A stretch of DNA of 64,000 nt from Akkermansiaceae bacterium (lineage in GTDB: Bacteria; Verrucomicrobiota; Verrucomicrobiia; Verrucomicrobiales; Akkermansiaceae), in assembly GCA_029866215.1 (NCBI GenBank), contig JARWZU010000011.1, positions 62,001 through 126,000 of the forward strand, written 5' to 3'. The notes beneath the pieces were generated by a model. That model saw only the letters and a program-made list of their open reading frames with translations, made no database searches and was not told the DNA's origin. Positions 48,723 through 58,977 of this stretch are shown piece after piece (position 1 is the first letter of the stretch; each line of letters opens with the position of its first letter). Both the position numbers and the translations under genes were made by a program.

Positions 48723-48748
48723 AGAAAGGTTGGAAGTTGGGGGCTGGA

Positions 48749-49219
48749 TTAGCCTTCCTCTTCTTCGGTACCGGCATCCACCGAGATCGTCAGGGTCGCA
48801 ACCACCTCGGGATGGAGGCGGATTTGCACTTCAGATTTGCCAGACTTTTTAACGGGCTTCTCAAGCTCAATGGCGTGGCGGTCGATCACGATACCGGCGG
48901 ATTCGAGCTCCTTGTGGATGTCGATGCTGGTGACAGATCCGAATGCTTTGCCGCCTTGACCGGTTGAGAGTATGAATTTCGGCTTCAGCTTGGTGATTTT
49001 TGCGGCGATTTCTTGGAGGCCGATGAGTTCCTCGGCTTCGCGAGCTGCACGGCGCCCTTTGAGGGCTTCGACATGGCGGAGATTCGCACGGCTTGCTTCG
49101 AAAGCTTTACCTTGTGGGATCAGGAAATTCCGAGCGTATCCGGCGCGGACTTTAACAACATCTGCTTCGGCACCAAGGCCTGCGATTTTTTCTTTGAGAA
49201 TAACTTGTGCGTTGGCCAT
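48749..49219 (-). CDS. rplI: 50S ribosomal protein L9
   Basis: 'MANAQVILKEKIAGLGAEADVVKVRAGYARNFLIPQGKAFEAS'. Confidence 0.96.
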   Translation of the reverse strand: MANAQVILKEKIAGLGAEADVVKVRAGYARNFLIPQGKAFEASRANLRHVEALKGRRAAREAEELIGLQEIAAKITKLKPKFILSTGQGGKAFGSVTSIDIHKELESAGIVIDRHAIELEKPVKKSGKSEVQIRLHPEVVATLTISVDAGTEEEEG

Positions 49220-49353
49220 TTGAGTCAGAGATAAAAGTTCGTTTGGGGGGGTGGATTTAGGCTGCGTTTAGGGATGAGTCAAGAAGAATGAACACATAAT
49301 CGGCATCTGTGTCGAAAAATCGTCCCGCAACCGTCAATTTGGGGTGGTTTCGG

Positions 49354-50253
49354 CTAATTCTGGAGTTCGCCGAGGGATTTCTTTTGGTAGCCTTCATCGC
49401 GCAATTTCCTGAGGTATTCGAGGCTACGTTGTTGCGCCAGCAGATTGGGTTGGCTCGTTGGTGTTGGGTCTTGGCCGTATTTTTTCCAGGGGCCGTAGGG
49501 GACCTGGCTCGCTTCGACAAAGCGCCAGTGGACGCGTTTTCCTGAGCCTAGGCTGAGGTAATCGCGGATGGAGGGTGAGATGTCGATGCCGGCCGCGCCG
49601 TTCTGGGTGTTTTTGGGCGGCTTGTTGCCGAAGACGAACTCCCAGTCATCGGTCACCCAAGGGCCACAATCTTCCCACTGCGCATAGCAACTGCGACTTC
49701 CGTTGTAAATCTGGACCCAGCGACCTTTGCAGACGGATTTCCCTGGCTTTGGCTGCGTCCGTGCAAACCACGGGATGACTTTGGAAGCTTCCGGTTTGTG
49801 GGTGTGGGAATCGGCGATGTCGTTGTACGGCAGGGCGACGTAAAATGGGTTGAGCTTTGGAATAAATCCTTTCGGGCGGAAGTCGCCAGTGGAATGGTTG
49901 GCGATACGATTTGAAGGGCTTGGATCGTCCACCCCGCCAAAGTTGCTGGTCCATTTTTGGTCCCAAGACGACATGTGGTTGGTCACTGGGTTGCGTTTAC
50001 AGGGGTCTTCTCCGACCCAAAATACCGTGCAGGTGACACGAATTTTCCATGGGTAACGGATCGGTGATGCGGGGACTTGGGTCGCAGCGGAGGAGGATCT
50101 CGATCGATCACCGGTGGACACGACCACTCGGGGCGCGTTAGATCTGCTGGTGGTCTGCAGATCCGCCATGGCAGGCCCTGCGCACAGGACGAGCATGAGA
50201 ATGGACAAAAGTGGGTTTTTCAGCAGAAATGACATGACACGAGAAACGGCCAA
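49354..50253 (-). CDS. Secreted conserved hypothetical, possible RlpA/double-psi beta-barrel-like fold
   Basis: Signal peptide; 'NPFYVALPYNDI...CKGRWVQIYNGSRSCYAQWEDCGPWVTDDWEFVFG...GAAGIDISPSIRDYL' resembles DPBB layout (inference). Confidence 0.65.
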   Translation of the reverse strand: MAVSRVMSFLLKNPLLSILMLVLCAGPAMADLQTTSRSNAPRVVVSTGDRSRSSSAATQVPASPIRYPWKIRVTCTVFWVGEDPCKRNPVTNHMSSWDQKWTSNFGGVDDPSPSNRIANHSTGDFRPKGFIPKLNPFYVALPYNDIADSHTHKPEASKVIPWFARTQPKPGKSVCKGRWVQIYNGSRSCYAQWEDCGPWVTDDWEFVFGNKPPKNTQNGAAGIDISPSIRDYLSLGSGKRVHWRFVEASQVPYGPWKKYGQDPTPTSQPNLLAQQRSLEYLRKLRDEGYQKKSLGELQN

Positions 50254-50365
50254 GGTGGCGGCGAAGTAATCGGAGATTTAGAGTGAACGAAAATTCACCA
50301 TCGGCAAGCGAAAGATCGGTTGACAATCAGGGTTGCGGCGAGCGGGTGAATCGCTATCACAAGTC

Positions 50366-51187
50366 ATGGCAAATGAGATTCCTGTGGCATTGACGATCGC
50401 TGGTTCGGATTGTTCGGCGGGTGCAGGAATTCAGGCCGATTTAAAAACCTTCCAGCACTTTCGCGTTTATGGCCTGACGGCGGTGACGTGTGTCGTTTCA
50501 GAGACGGCCAACATCGTGAGAGCGATCCACCCAGTGCCGGTTGGGATCATGAGTGACCAGGTGTTGCTCATGCTTGAAAGTTTTCCGGTTGCGGCGGTCA
50601 AGATGGGGATGCTGCATTCGGCTGAGCACGTCGAGGCGGTGGCGGCGATTTTTCGGAGCCATCCGCAGGTGCAGTTGGTGGTGGATCCCGTGATGATTGC
50701 ATCGAGTGGTGCGGCCTTGGTGCGAGATGATGCGGTGGCAGCGTACCGCGAATCACTGCTGCCGCTGGCCACGGTGATCACGCCGAACTTGCCGGAGGCG
50801 GAGGTTCTGCTCGGGCAGTCGATTGGCGACGAGCAAGCCATGGAAGTGGCGGTGCGGCGATTGGAGGAAATGTTTGGCGTCGCGGTTTTGTTGAAGGGCG
50901 GGCACTTGGGTGGGGGCGAGTGTGTTGATTTGCTGCTAGATCATGGGGTGCTGCACCGGTTTTCGGCATCACGAATCGTTGGAGCCGCTGGGCATGGGAC
51001 GGGTTGCACGCTTTCTGCGGCGGTGGCTGCATTGCTTGCGCTGGGGAGGTCAGTTCCGCAGGCGGTCGGCCTCGCCAAGGATTATCTCGGGGAGACCTTG
51101 CTTCACTCGCTTGAATTTGAATCGGGCACCGGTTGCGTCGTTCACGCGTTGAATCAAGGGACGACCTTGGTGAAAAACGGGGCGTGA
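50366..51187 (+). CDS. thiD: Hydroxymethylpyrimidine/phosphomethylpyrimidine kinase
   Basis: 'ALTIAGSDCSAGAGIQADLKTFQHFRVYGLTAVTCVVSETA...VVDPVMIASSGAALV...GTGCTLSAAVAALLALG'. Confidence 0.93.
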   Translation: MANEIPVALTIAGSDCSAGAGIQADLKTFQHFRVYGLTAVTCVVSETANIVRAIHPVPVGIMSDQVLLMLESFPVAAVKMGMLHSAEHVEAVAAIFRSHPQVQLVVDPVMIASSGAALVRDDAVAAYRESLLPLATVITPNLPEAEVLLGQSIGDEQAMEVAVRRLEEMFGVAVLLKGGHLGGGECVDLLLDHGVLHRFSASRIVGAAGHGTGCTLSAAVAALLALGRSVPQAVGLAKDYLGETLLHSLEFESGTGCVVHALNQGTTLVKNGA

Positions 51188-51224
51188 CATTGAGCTGGGA
51201 TTTCGTAGCCTTCCAGTCTAGTTT

Positions 51225-52166
51225 ATGGAGCATTTCCACTCAACAAAATCTTCGCTGCATGGCATCGGTTGCAAGGTCTCTCAACCGTTGGAAGATGGGA
51301 GGGTAGTGAATTCAGGCGCCCATTCGATATTCTCGCGCCGTGGCTTTTTGTTGCTCACCGCAGGGCTTGCCAGCTGCACCGCTGCTCCTCCATTGCAAGA
51401 GGTTGCCCTGAAATCAGGGGCAGTACCGAAGGTCGGCTCTGGAGATCGCTCTGTGGCACCTCGCGGACCCGTTCCTCGCAATCCTGATATGGCGCTGAGG
51501 TCTGATTTCGATGCCGGCTCGGGTTCGTCATTCTCAAGGGTTTTGGTTTCAGGGAATTACATCGCCATGACCTTTGACGATGGGCCGCATCCTCAACACA
51601 CACCGCGTCTGTTAGAAATTCTACGCAAGCGGAACATCAAGGCGACATTTTATCTGGTGGGGCGCAGTGTAGATCTCTATCCGCAAGTGGCCCGAAACAC
51701 TCTAGCGGAAGGGCATGAGATCGGTAATCACAGCTACACGCACCGGCTGCTGAGTAAGCTGAGCGACCGGGAAATCCTAGCAGATTTAGCCCGTTGCCGC
51801 GGCTCGATTCAGCGCGCGACGGGTATCATCCCGCGCACGATGCGTCCTCCCTATGGAGGATTGAATGTGCGCCAACGCCAGCTCGTGTGCCAAGAAATGG
51901 GCTACCCTTCCATTTTTTGGTCGGTCGATCCACTCGACTGGAAGCGCCCCGGCGCAAAGGTTGTCACATCAAGGATTCTTCGCGACACCACGAAGGGAGG
52001 CATTATTCTGGCTCATGACATTCATTCGCAAACGGTGGATGCCATGCCTGCCACTCTCGATGGCTTGCTTCGCGCGGGATTTAAATTTGTGACGGTCTCA
52101 CAGTTGATCGCCATGAAGGTCTCTGCACCGGTTCCTCAAGTGGCGGCGGCGACCGCCTCCCTTTGA
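51225..52166 (+). CDS. Polysaccharide deacetylase (NodB-type)
   Basis: 'YIAMTFDDGPHPQHTPRLLEILRKRNIKATFYLVGRSVDLYPQVARNTLAEGHEIGNHSYTHRLLSKLS...RPPYGG'. Confidence 0.93.
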   Translation: MEHFHSTKSSLHGIGCKVSQPLEDGRVVNSGAHSIFSRRGFLLLTAGLASCTAAPPLQEVALKSGAVPKVGSGDRSVAPRGPVPRNPDMALRSDFDAGSGSSFSRVLVSGNYIAMTFDDGPHPQHTPRLLEILRKRNIKATFYLVGRSVDLYPQVARNTLAEGHEIGNHSYTHRLLSKLSDREILADLARCRGSIQRATGIIPRTMRPPYGGLNVRQRQLVCQEMGYPSIFWSVDPLDWKRPGAKVVTSRILRDTTKGGIILAHDIHSQTVDAMPATLDGLLRAGFKFVTVSQLIAMKVSAPVPQVAAATASL

Positions 52167-52182
52167 CTCAATCATTGACCTT

Positions 52183-53910
52183 GTGAACCACTCCGAGTTC
52201 AGCGACCGCCACTTTGCGACGCGTGAACGACTCTCTGAAGTCATCCGCGGCATCGCGGCATTGTCGGAAGAAACGGAGACAGAGCTTGGGCATTTGCTCT
52301 CGGAGTCAGGGGAGCGAATCGATCTTGATTCGCCATGGCTGATGGTCGTGGCTGGGGAGCCAATTGCAGACACGCCTCGCTTCATTCATGGTCTGGTGGG
52401 CCAGGATTTGGGTCCCGGAAACGCCTCGCAGAAGTCGGCTCGCATTCGTTGGTACCGCCATGGACTTGAAACCCGCAACAATACCCGCTCGGCGAATTTC
52501 GAAATTTGCGAGCGGCCGATTGATTTCTTGCGCCGTTTCAGTCTGGTTGAGGTGCCGAGCGCGCAGGTGGGATCTCAAATCCAGCTGGACGCCACCACCC
52601 GCTTGTTACCCCGTGCAGATTTGATTTTCATGGTTTTTCCTGCATCGAATCCTTGGGGAGCGGCGACGTGGAATGCCATCGCAACGTTCCCGCCGGAAAC
52701 TCTTGAAAAGACGGTACTTGTCCTTCAGCAGTCGAATCCGTGCGAGTCATCGGATTTGAAGGTGATCACGGGTCATGTGGCGGATCTGGCGGTGAAGCGA
52801 ATCGGACGGGTTCTTCCGCTTTTTACCGTTTCTGGCAAGCTAGCGAGTGAGGCGAAACGAACCAGTCCGCCCGCGGTGGAGACCTACCAGGCTAGTGGCT
52901 ATTTCGAGTTGGAGCATTTCATTGGGCAGCGGATTCGCGAGTCAAAGGACCGGCAGCAGATGTTGAAAACTTGGTATGAACGCGCGGAATCTGCCATCCG
53001 TCTCATCGATGATCAGATCGAGTCGCAGAGTCGAGCGCTCAGCGACCACGGTCGTTTCCTCGACACGATCGAGCGTGAGATTGATGACATCCGCGAATAT
53101 TTCATTGCCCGCTTGCCCCTTCATCTCGTGGGAGTCGCGGAGGTTTTTCAGTTAGAAACCATTGGGATTGCCAAGGTTCTCCGCCGGCGATTGGCAGTGA
53201 TACCCTCCGTTTATCGGCTTTTTGCGGCGGACCGAACGGGTGTGTCGATCGAGTCGCTTTTTATCGAGCGTCTCCAAGCGGCGGTTGAGGTTGTCGCCGA
53301 GAACGACGGGGCCGAGGTGGTTCTTCACTGCAAGCGCCATCGACAAACGTTGGATGCAAGGGCGAGGGAAACGATGGGGATCGATCTCAAAAATGCCGAT
53401 CAACTGGATGAAGTTTTGGACACGAGTAAAATCCATTTTAAGCAGCATTTGTCAGGGGCCGCTCGACACGGGGTTCATGATTTGCGAGTTCGGCATGAGT
53501 TGGAAAAGCAGATCCGGCGGCGCAATTCGGAGCTGCAGTCGTTCGTGATCGCGGTGCTGATTTCTACGTCGGCAGGAGGAATCACCGGGGCCCTTGGGGT
53601 TGCGTGGCTGCCGTTCGCATGTTGTGGAATTGCGGGGCTTTTGGGGCTTGTTTGCATCGTCAAGGCGTACGGCACCCGACGGGCCATTGAACACGAGTTT
53701 CAAAGTCGCCTGCTGGATGCGTGTGACGAATTTGCGACCATGCTCCGCTCGGATTACAGCGAAGCGCTGCGGCGGGTTTGCCAAGATTACGCATCGTCGT
53801 TGTCAGAGGTTCGAGGCTACCTTTTTCGTGAAAAGCATGCGCTCGCACCGCGTCTCAAGCGGTGGAAAGAGTTGTTCCTCACGCTCAAGGCGGTGGAGCA
53901 GGATCTTTGA
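52183..53910 (+). CDS. Dynamin-like membrane protein with apparently degenerate GTPase motifs
   Basis: GTG start; 'WLMVVAGEPIADTPRFIHGLVG' at P-loop position lacks GKS/T; 'FSLVEVPS' at DTPG position; long helical region; hairpin TM 'SFVIAVLISTSAGGITGALGVAWLPFACCGIAGLLGLVCIV'. Confidence 0.6.
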   Translation: MNHSEFSDRHFATRERLSEVIRGIAALSEETETELGHLLSESGERIDLDSPWLMVVAGEPIADTPRFIHGLVGQDLGPGNASQKSARIRWYRHGLETRNNTRSANFEICERPIDFLRRFSLVEVPSAQVGSQIQLDATTRLLPRADLIFMVFPASNPWGAATWNAIATFPPETLEKTVLVLQQSNPCESSDLKVITGHVADLAVKRIGRVLPLFTVSGKLASEAKRTSPPAVETYQASGYFELEHFIGQRIRESKDRQQMLKTWYERAESAIRLIDDQIESQSRALSDHGRFLDTIEREIDDIREYFIARLPLHLVGVAEVFQLETIGIAKVLRRRLAVIPSVYRLFAADRTGVSIESLFIERLQAAVEVVAENDGAEVVLHCKRHRQTLDARARETMGIDLKNADQLDEVLDTSKIHFKQHLSGAARHGVHDLRVRHELEKQIRRRNSELQSFVIAVLISTSAGGITGALGVAWLPFACCGIAGLLGLVCIVKAYGTRRAIEHEFQSRLLDACDEFATMLRSDYSEALRRVCQDYASSLSEVRGYLFREKHALAPRLKRWKELFLTLKAVEQDL

Positions 53911-53960
53911 GCGAATCGAACCGCAAAATCGCTTCAAATGTAGACCCGCCAGTCACCAAC

Positions 53961-54470
53961 ATGCAACGGGAGGCTTCGCATGACGCAATGAGAGATCAGC
54001 GCTTTGTCGCAAAGCACCGCGGTGGGCCACTTGAGTTGGCGCATCACCAGTTGCTGGTGCTTTGGGCGGCGGATTGCGCGGAGCGGGTATTCTTGCGCTT
54101 CGAAGCGGCACAAGTAGATGATCGGCCTCGGCAAGCCATTGCGGTGGCGAGATTATGGGCGAGGGGAGAGGTTCGCACGGGAGCAGCACAAAAAGCATCG
54201 GTCGCCGCGCACGCTGCGGCCCGTAGTTTGAGCAATCCATTAGCGGTTGCCGTCGCACGGGCTGCGGGCCATGCGGCCGCCACCGCTCACATGGCGGATC
54301 ATTGCATCGGTGCTGCCAGCTACGCGCTCAAAGCCATTGAGGCCTCGCAAGGGGCGAGTGACGCCGAACTAGCGTGGCAGGACGCCCAAGTCCCAGAAAT
54401 ACTGCAGGCTTGGATCGTCCCAGCCATGCGCCGCGGGTTTCCTGCTCGATTTCGTGGGAAAAAGGAGTGA
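53961..54470 (+). CDS. Imm5-like putative immunity protein
   Basis: 'HHQLLVLWAADCAERVFLRFEAAQVDDRPRQAIAVARLWARGEVRTGAAQKASVAAHAAARSL...AVARAAGHAAATAHMADHCIGAASYALKAIEA'; start uncertain (53961 or 53988). Confidence 0.72.
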   Translation: MQREASHDAMRDQRFVAKHRGGPLELAHHQLLVLWAADCAERVFLRFEAAQVDDRPRQAIAVARLWARGEVRTGAAQKASVAAHAAARSLSNPLAVAVARAAGHAAATAHMADHCIGAASYALKAIEASQGASDAELAWQDAQVPEILQAWIVPAMRRGFPARFRGKKE

Positions 54471-54620
54471 TTTTATCGTTAAATCTGGTGAAAGAGCTCT
54501 TTGAACGGCTCAGCTCGGGTTTTTGATGTTATCTCGGCACGGAAGTTCGTGCAATCGGCAGCAATTTTGCAGGATTTGACAAAAATTCGTCATTTTTTGA
54601 AGAAAATTTGAAAATAGGAC

Positions 54621-54648
54621 TTGTCAGGTTCGATTCGGCTCCTAGAGT
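54621..54648 (+). promoter_or_regulatory. Candidate sigma70-type promoter for the rpsL block
   Basis: TTGTCA (54621-54626), 16-nt spacer, TAGAGT (54643-54648), then a C8 tract (54651-54658). Confidence 0.45.
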
Positions 54649-54806
54649 CGCCCCCCCCACAGCGAGGGCCGCTGACGATTTTATCGAAGCGGCTTAAATT
54701 ACAGGGAAAATTTATCGGGTGCAGCTCCGGAAAAAAGCTCTTACGAGGAATCCTCGTCGGCGCTCCGGTTTGCCCCCATGGGAAAATCAGAACCACGCAG
54801 GAAATC

Positions 54807-55214
54807 ATGCCGACAATCAATCAGCTCGTTCGCAAGGGACGCCTCACTCCGGCCGAAAAGTCGAAGTCACCCGCTCTCGTGAACTGCCCACAGCGCCGCG
54901 GAGTATGTCTTCAAGTCATGACTCGGACGCCCAAGAAGCCGAACTCGGCTCTCCGCAAAGTGGCCAAAGTGCGCCTCACCAACGGATTCGAGGTCATCGC
55001 CTACATTGGTGGTGAAGGACACAACCTCCAGGAACACTCGATCGTCCTCGTTCGCGGTGGACGGGTTAAGGACCTTCCAGGGGTACGGTACCACATCGTT
55101 CGTGGTTCACTCGACACCCTTGGTATCGATAAGCGCCGCCAAAGCCGCTCGAAGTACGGTGCAAAGCGTCCGAAACCCGGCGCCGCTGCCGCTCCTGCCA
55201 AAAAAGGCAAGTAA
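54807..55214 (+). CDS. rpsL: 30S ribosomal protein S12
   Basis: '[63 protein letters not shown]'; start corrected to 54807. Confidence 0.98.
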   Translation: MPTINQLVRKGRLTPAEKSKSPALVNCPQRRGVCLQVMTRTPKKPNSALRKVAKVRLTNGFEVIAYIGGEGHNLQEHSIVLVRGGRVKDLPGVRYHIVRGSLDTLGIDKRRQSRSKYGAKRPKPGAAAAPAKKGK

Positions 55215-55250
55215 TTAACGGTCAACCATCCATCACAAACTCCAACCGCC

Positions 55251-55724
55251 ATGCCACGCCGCAAGCGCATTTTCACCAAGCCAGACCGTCGCGATCCTCG
55301 CTATGACAGTCCTCTCGTCGGTCACCTCATCACCAAGGTGATGGAGTCCGGCAAGCGTTCACTCGCTCAACGCATCGTTTATGCTGCGATTGACCGCGCC
55401 AACGAGGGTGTCGACACCATCGATCCACTCGAAGTCATTACCCGTGCCGTTGAAAATACCAAACCACGTGTGGAAGTGAAATCCCGCCGCGTGGGAGGTG
55501 CAACTTACCAGGTGCCGCTTGAAGTGGCGCCAGATCGCTCTGAGTCGCTTTCGATGCGTTGGCTTGTCAATTACGCCCGCAACCGCAAGGGGACTCCAAT
55601 GCACGTAGCCCTTGCCAATGAAATTAAGGACGCCGCCAACAACCAAGGCAGCGCCGTTCGCAAGCGTGACGACGTTCATAAGATGGCACAAGCCAACCGT
55701 GCCTTCGCCCATTTCCGTTTCTAA
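55251..55724 (+). CDS. rpsG: 30S ribosomal protein S7
   Basis: 'MPRRKRIFTKPDRRDPRYDSPLVGHLITKVMESGKRSLAQRIVYAA'. Confidence 0.98.
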   Translation: MPRRKRIFTKPDRRDPRYDSPLVGHLITKVMESGKRSLAQRIVYAAIDRANEGVDTIDPLEVITRAVENTKPRVEVKSRRVGGATYQVPLEVAPDRSESLSMRWLVNYARNRKGTPMHVALANEIKDAANNQGSAVRKRDDVHKMAQANRAFAHFRF

Positions 55725-55751
55725 TCGATCCTCGTACACGAGTTTTTCTCA

Positions 55752-57893
55752 GTGAATCCTAACAGTCCCAACCGCCAATACGTGCTCGACCGCACCCGAA
55801 ATATCGGGATCGCTGCGCACATTGATGCGGGTAAGACAACGCTCACCGAGCGGATTCTCTTCTACACTGGGATGATCCACAAAATCGGCGAAGTCCACGA
55901 TGGCGGCGCAACGACGGACTGGATGGAGCAAGAGCGCGAACGTGGAATTACGATCACTTCCGCTGCCGTCACGACTGAGTGGTGGCAACACGAGGAGCCT
56001 GGAATGACCAAGCTCTTTCCGAGCCAAAAAAATCGGATCAATATCATTGATACTCCAGGACACGTTGATTTCACCGCAGAAGTCGAGCGTTCCCTCAGAG
56101 TCCTCGACGGTGCAATTGTGGTTTTCTGCGGTGTTGCTGGTGTTCAGCCTCAGTCCGAGACCGTTTGGCGCCAAGCGACGAAGTACCGTGTACCTCGACT
56201 CGTGTTCGTCAACAAGATGGACCGTACCGGGGCAAACTTCGAGAATGTCTTTTCTGAGGTGAAGGAAAAGCTCGGTGCAAACGCCGTGAAAGTCCTCATT
56301 CCAATCGGTTCTGAAGATCAGTTGATCGGACAGATCGACGTGGTCAACCAGAAGGCTGTCTATTTTTCGGATGACGACAAGTTCGGTTCGACTTACACAG
56401 TCAAGGAGCTTGAAGGAGATCTCATCGATCTCTGCAAGCAGGCTCACGACGAGCTGGTGAATGCTGTTGCTGATGTCGACGAATTGGTTGGGGAAAAATT
56501 CCTCAACGAAGAAACCATCACGCTGGAGGAACTCAAACAGGGGATCCGCCGCGCAACGATCGCAAACCATCTGGTTCCAGTCGCGGGTGGTTCGGCCTTC
56601 AAAAACAAAGGTGTCCAGTACCTGCTCGATGCCGTCATCGACTATCTTCCAAGCCCGCTAGACATTCCTTCGGCGATCGGAATGGACCCCGACCATGAGG
56701 AAACTCAGATCGAAGTCGTCACCTCCGACAACGAGAAATTCGTCTCACTCGCATTCAAGCTTTGGGCGGACAAGTTCGTCGGCAAGTTGGTGTTCTTCCG
56801 CGTTTACTCCGGTGTCATTCGCAAAGGTGACACTGTTTACAACCCTCGCACTCGCCGTTCGGAGCGTGTTGGTCGCCTGATTCAGATTCAAGCAAACGAG
56901 CACAAAGACATCGATGCCTGCTACGCTGGCGACATTGCGGCAATGGTGGGGATTAAAAATGTCACCACCGGCGACACGCTCGCTGCGGAAAAGTACGACG
57001 TGGTCTTGGAGCCACCGACCTTCCCAGAACCGGTTATCTCGATGGCTGTCGAACCGAAGACCGTCGCTGACCAAGAGAAGTTGGGACTTGCCCTCGGCCG
57101 CTTGTCGGAAGAGGACCCGACCTTCATGGTGAAAACCGATGAAGAAACTGGCCAAGTCATCATTTCTGGTATGGGTGAGCTTCACCTAGAAATCATCATC
57201 GATCGCATCCGCCGCGAATTCAAGGTAGAGGCAAACACCGGTGCTCCTCAAATCGCTTACCGCGAAACCATCACGCAGTCTGCGGGTGGCGAGGGCAAGC
57301 TGATCAAGCAATCCGGTGGCCGTGGTCAATATGGCCACGTTGTTCTCTCGATCCAGCCGAATGACAAAGGAAAAGGCCTTACCATCGAAAATAAGGTGAT
57401 CGGTGGCGCGATTCCTAAGGAATACATCAACGCAGTTTACAAGGGGATCACGGAGTCCATGTCGAATGGCGTAATTGCGGGCTACCCTGTCATCGATGTG
57501 CTTGTCGAGATTCTCGATGGTTCCTACCACGACGTGGATTCGAACGAAAATGCATTTACGATGGCCGCCATTTTTGCAATGAAGGATGGCTTTAAGAAGG
57601 CAAACTCGATTCTTCTTGAGCCCATCATGGCCGTCGAAGTTTCAACGCCTGATGACTACCAAGGTGATGTGATGGGGGATCTCAGCCGCCGCAGGGGCCA
57701 GATTCAAAACACCGAGTCCAAGGGCAGACTCTCCATCGTCCACGCCAACGTTCCTCTCAAAGAAATGTTCGGCTACTCCACCGCCGTACGCACTCTCTCT
57801 TCGGGCCGCGCTTCTTATGCAATGACCCCATCGCATTTCGAGCAAGTCCCTAAAAACATCGTCGAAGAAATCGTCAGCGACCGCATGGGCTAA
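55752..57893 (+). CDS. fusA: Elongation factor G
   Basis: '[58 protein letters not shown]'. Confidence 0.98.
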   Translation: MNPNSPNRQYVLDRTRNIGIAAHIDAGKTTLTERILFYTGMIHKIGEVHDGGATTDWMEQERERGITITSAAVTTEWWQHEEPGMTKLFPSQKNRINIIDTPGHVDFTAEVERSLRVLDGAIVVFCGVAGVQPQSETVWRQATKYRVPRLVFVNKMDRTGANFENVFSEVKEKLGANAVKVLIPIGSEDQLIGQIDVVNQKAVYFSDDDKFGSTYTVKELEGDLIDLCKQAHDELVNAVADVDELVGEKFLNEETITLEELKQGIRRATIANHLVPVAGGSAFKNKGVQYLLDAVIDYLPSPLDIPSAIGMDPDHEETQIEVVTSDNEKFVSLAFKLWADKFVGKLVFFRVYSGVIRKGDTVYNPRTRRSERVGRLIQIQANEHKDIDACYAGDIAAMVGIKNVTTGDTLAAEKYDVVLEPPTFPEPVISMAVEPKTVADQEKLGLALGRLSEEDPTFMVKTDEETGQVIISGMGELHLEIIIDRIRREFKVEANTGAPQIAYRETITQSAGGEGKLIKQSGGRGQYGHVVLSIQPNDKGKGLTIENKVIGGAIPKEYINAVYKGITESMSNGVIAGYPVIDVLVEILDGSYHDVDSNENAFTMAAIFAMKDGFKKANSILLEPIMAVEVSTPDDYQGDVMGDLSRRRGQIQNTESKGRLSIVHANVPLKEMFGYSTAVRTLSSGRASYAMTPSHFEQVPKNIVEEIVSDRMG

Positions 57894-57939
57894 TATGCCC
57901 TTTCACTAACTCACGCAAACCGCCAACTCAATCTCCACC

Positions 57940-58248
57940 ATGGAAAACCAGAAAATCCGAATCCGCCTGCGTGCCTTTGATCACCGTGCGATCGACCGTT
58001 CAGCTCAAGAAATCGTCGAAACCGCTAAGAGAACTGGAGCCCGCGTTGCCGGACCGATCCCGCTCCCAACTCGCATCGAAAAGTTCACCGTTAACCGCTC
58101 GGTTCACGTGAACAAAAAGTCGATGGAGCAGTTCGAAATCCGCACCCACAAGCGCCTTCTCGACATCGTCGATCCAACCGCACGCACCGTCGATGAGCTC
58201 AAAAAGCTCAATCTTCCTGCCGGTGTGGACATCACCATCCGCATCTGA
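57940..58248 (+). CDS. rpsJ: 30S ribosomal protein S10
   Basis: '[50 protein letters not shown]'. Confidence 0.98.
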   Translation: MENQKIRIRLRAFDHRAIDRSAQEIVETAKRTGARVAGPIPLPTRIEKFTVNRSVHVNKKSMEQFEIRTHKRLLDIVDPTARTVDELKKLNLPAGVDITIRI

Positions 58249-58304
58249 GTTTTTTTGAATCAGATTTTCTACTCTCACTTTTCACTCTCAACTTCAATAC
58301 CGCC

Positions 58305-58940
58305 ATGTCACTCGGCCTCCTCGGCAAAAAAATCGGAATGACCCGCCTGTTCGACCAACAGGCAGGGATCATGATCCCTGTCACCGTCATCGACGTTTCC
58401 GGCAACACGGTTCTTCAGGTCAAGACCCCAGAAACCGATGGTTACACTGCAGTCCAAGTCGGCTATGGCGATCAGAAAGAACAACGTGTGAGCAAGCCAG
58501 CTCTCGGAATCTTCAAGAAAGCAGGATCAACTCCGAAGCGCTTCATCCAAGAGTTCCGTCTCGAGAATGGCACCGAAGCTCCAGCCGTGCATCCCGGCCT
58601 TGAAACTTTCACTGAAGGCCAGTGGGTTGACGTGATTGGTGAATCGAAGGGACGCGGTTTCCAAGGTGCCGTCAAGCGCCACGGCTTCGGCGGTCTCAAA
58701 ATGACCCACGGATCCATGATGCATCGCCGGACGGGTGCAATTGGTTGCCGCTCGACCCCAGGTCGGGTTTGGAAAAACCAAAAAATGCCAGGTCACATGG
58801 GTACAACCCGTGCCACCGTCCAAAATCTCAAAATTGTCGCCGTACGCGCTGAAGATGGTGTTATCCTCGTCTCTGGTGCAGTTCCCGGTTCAAACGGAAA
58901 CTATGTTACCGTCCGCCCCGCAAAGAAAAAGTCCGCCTAA
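58305..58940 (+). CDS. rplC: 50S ribosomal protein L3
   Basis: 'GLLGKKIGMTRLFDQQAGIMIPVTVIDVSGNTVLQVKT'. Confidence 0.98.
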   Translation: MSLGLLGKKIGMTRLFDQQAGIMIPVTVIDVSGNTVLQVKTPETDGYTAVQVGYGDQKEQRVSKPALGIFKKAGSTPKRFIQEFRLENGTEAPAVHPGLETFTEGQWVDVIGESKGRGFQGAVKRHGFGGLKMTHGSMMHRRTGAIGCRSTPGRVWKNQKMPGHMGTTRATVQNLKIVAVRAEDGVILVSGAVPGSNGNYVTVRPAKKKSA

Positions 58941-58977
58941 TCGGGTGGCATTCTGAAACATTTCACGATTCACAGTC

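Noticed and set aside
50254-50365. TPP riboswitch before thiD
   Set aside because: No recognisable TPP aptamer core in the short upstream region.
57894-57939. Missing tuf gene between fusA and rpsJ as a special event
   Set aside because: Only a 46-nt gap, but tuf is encoded elsewhere in many bacteria, so this alone is not remarkable.
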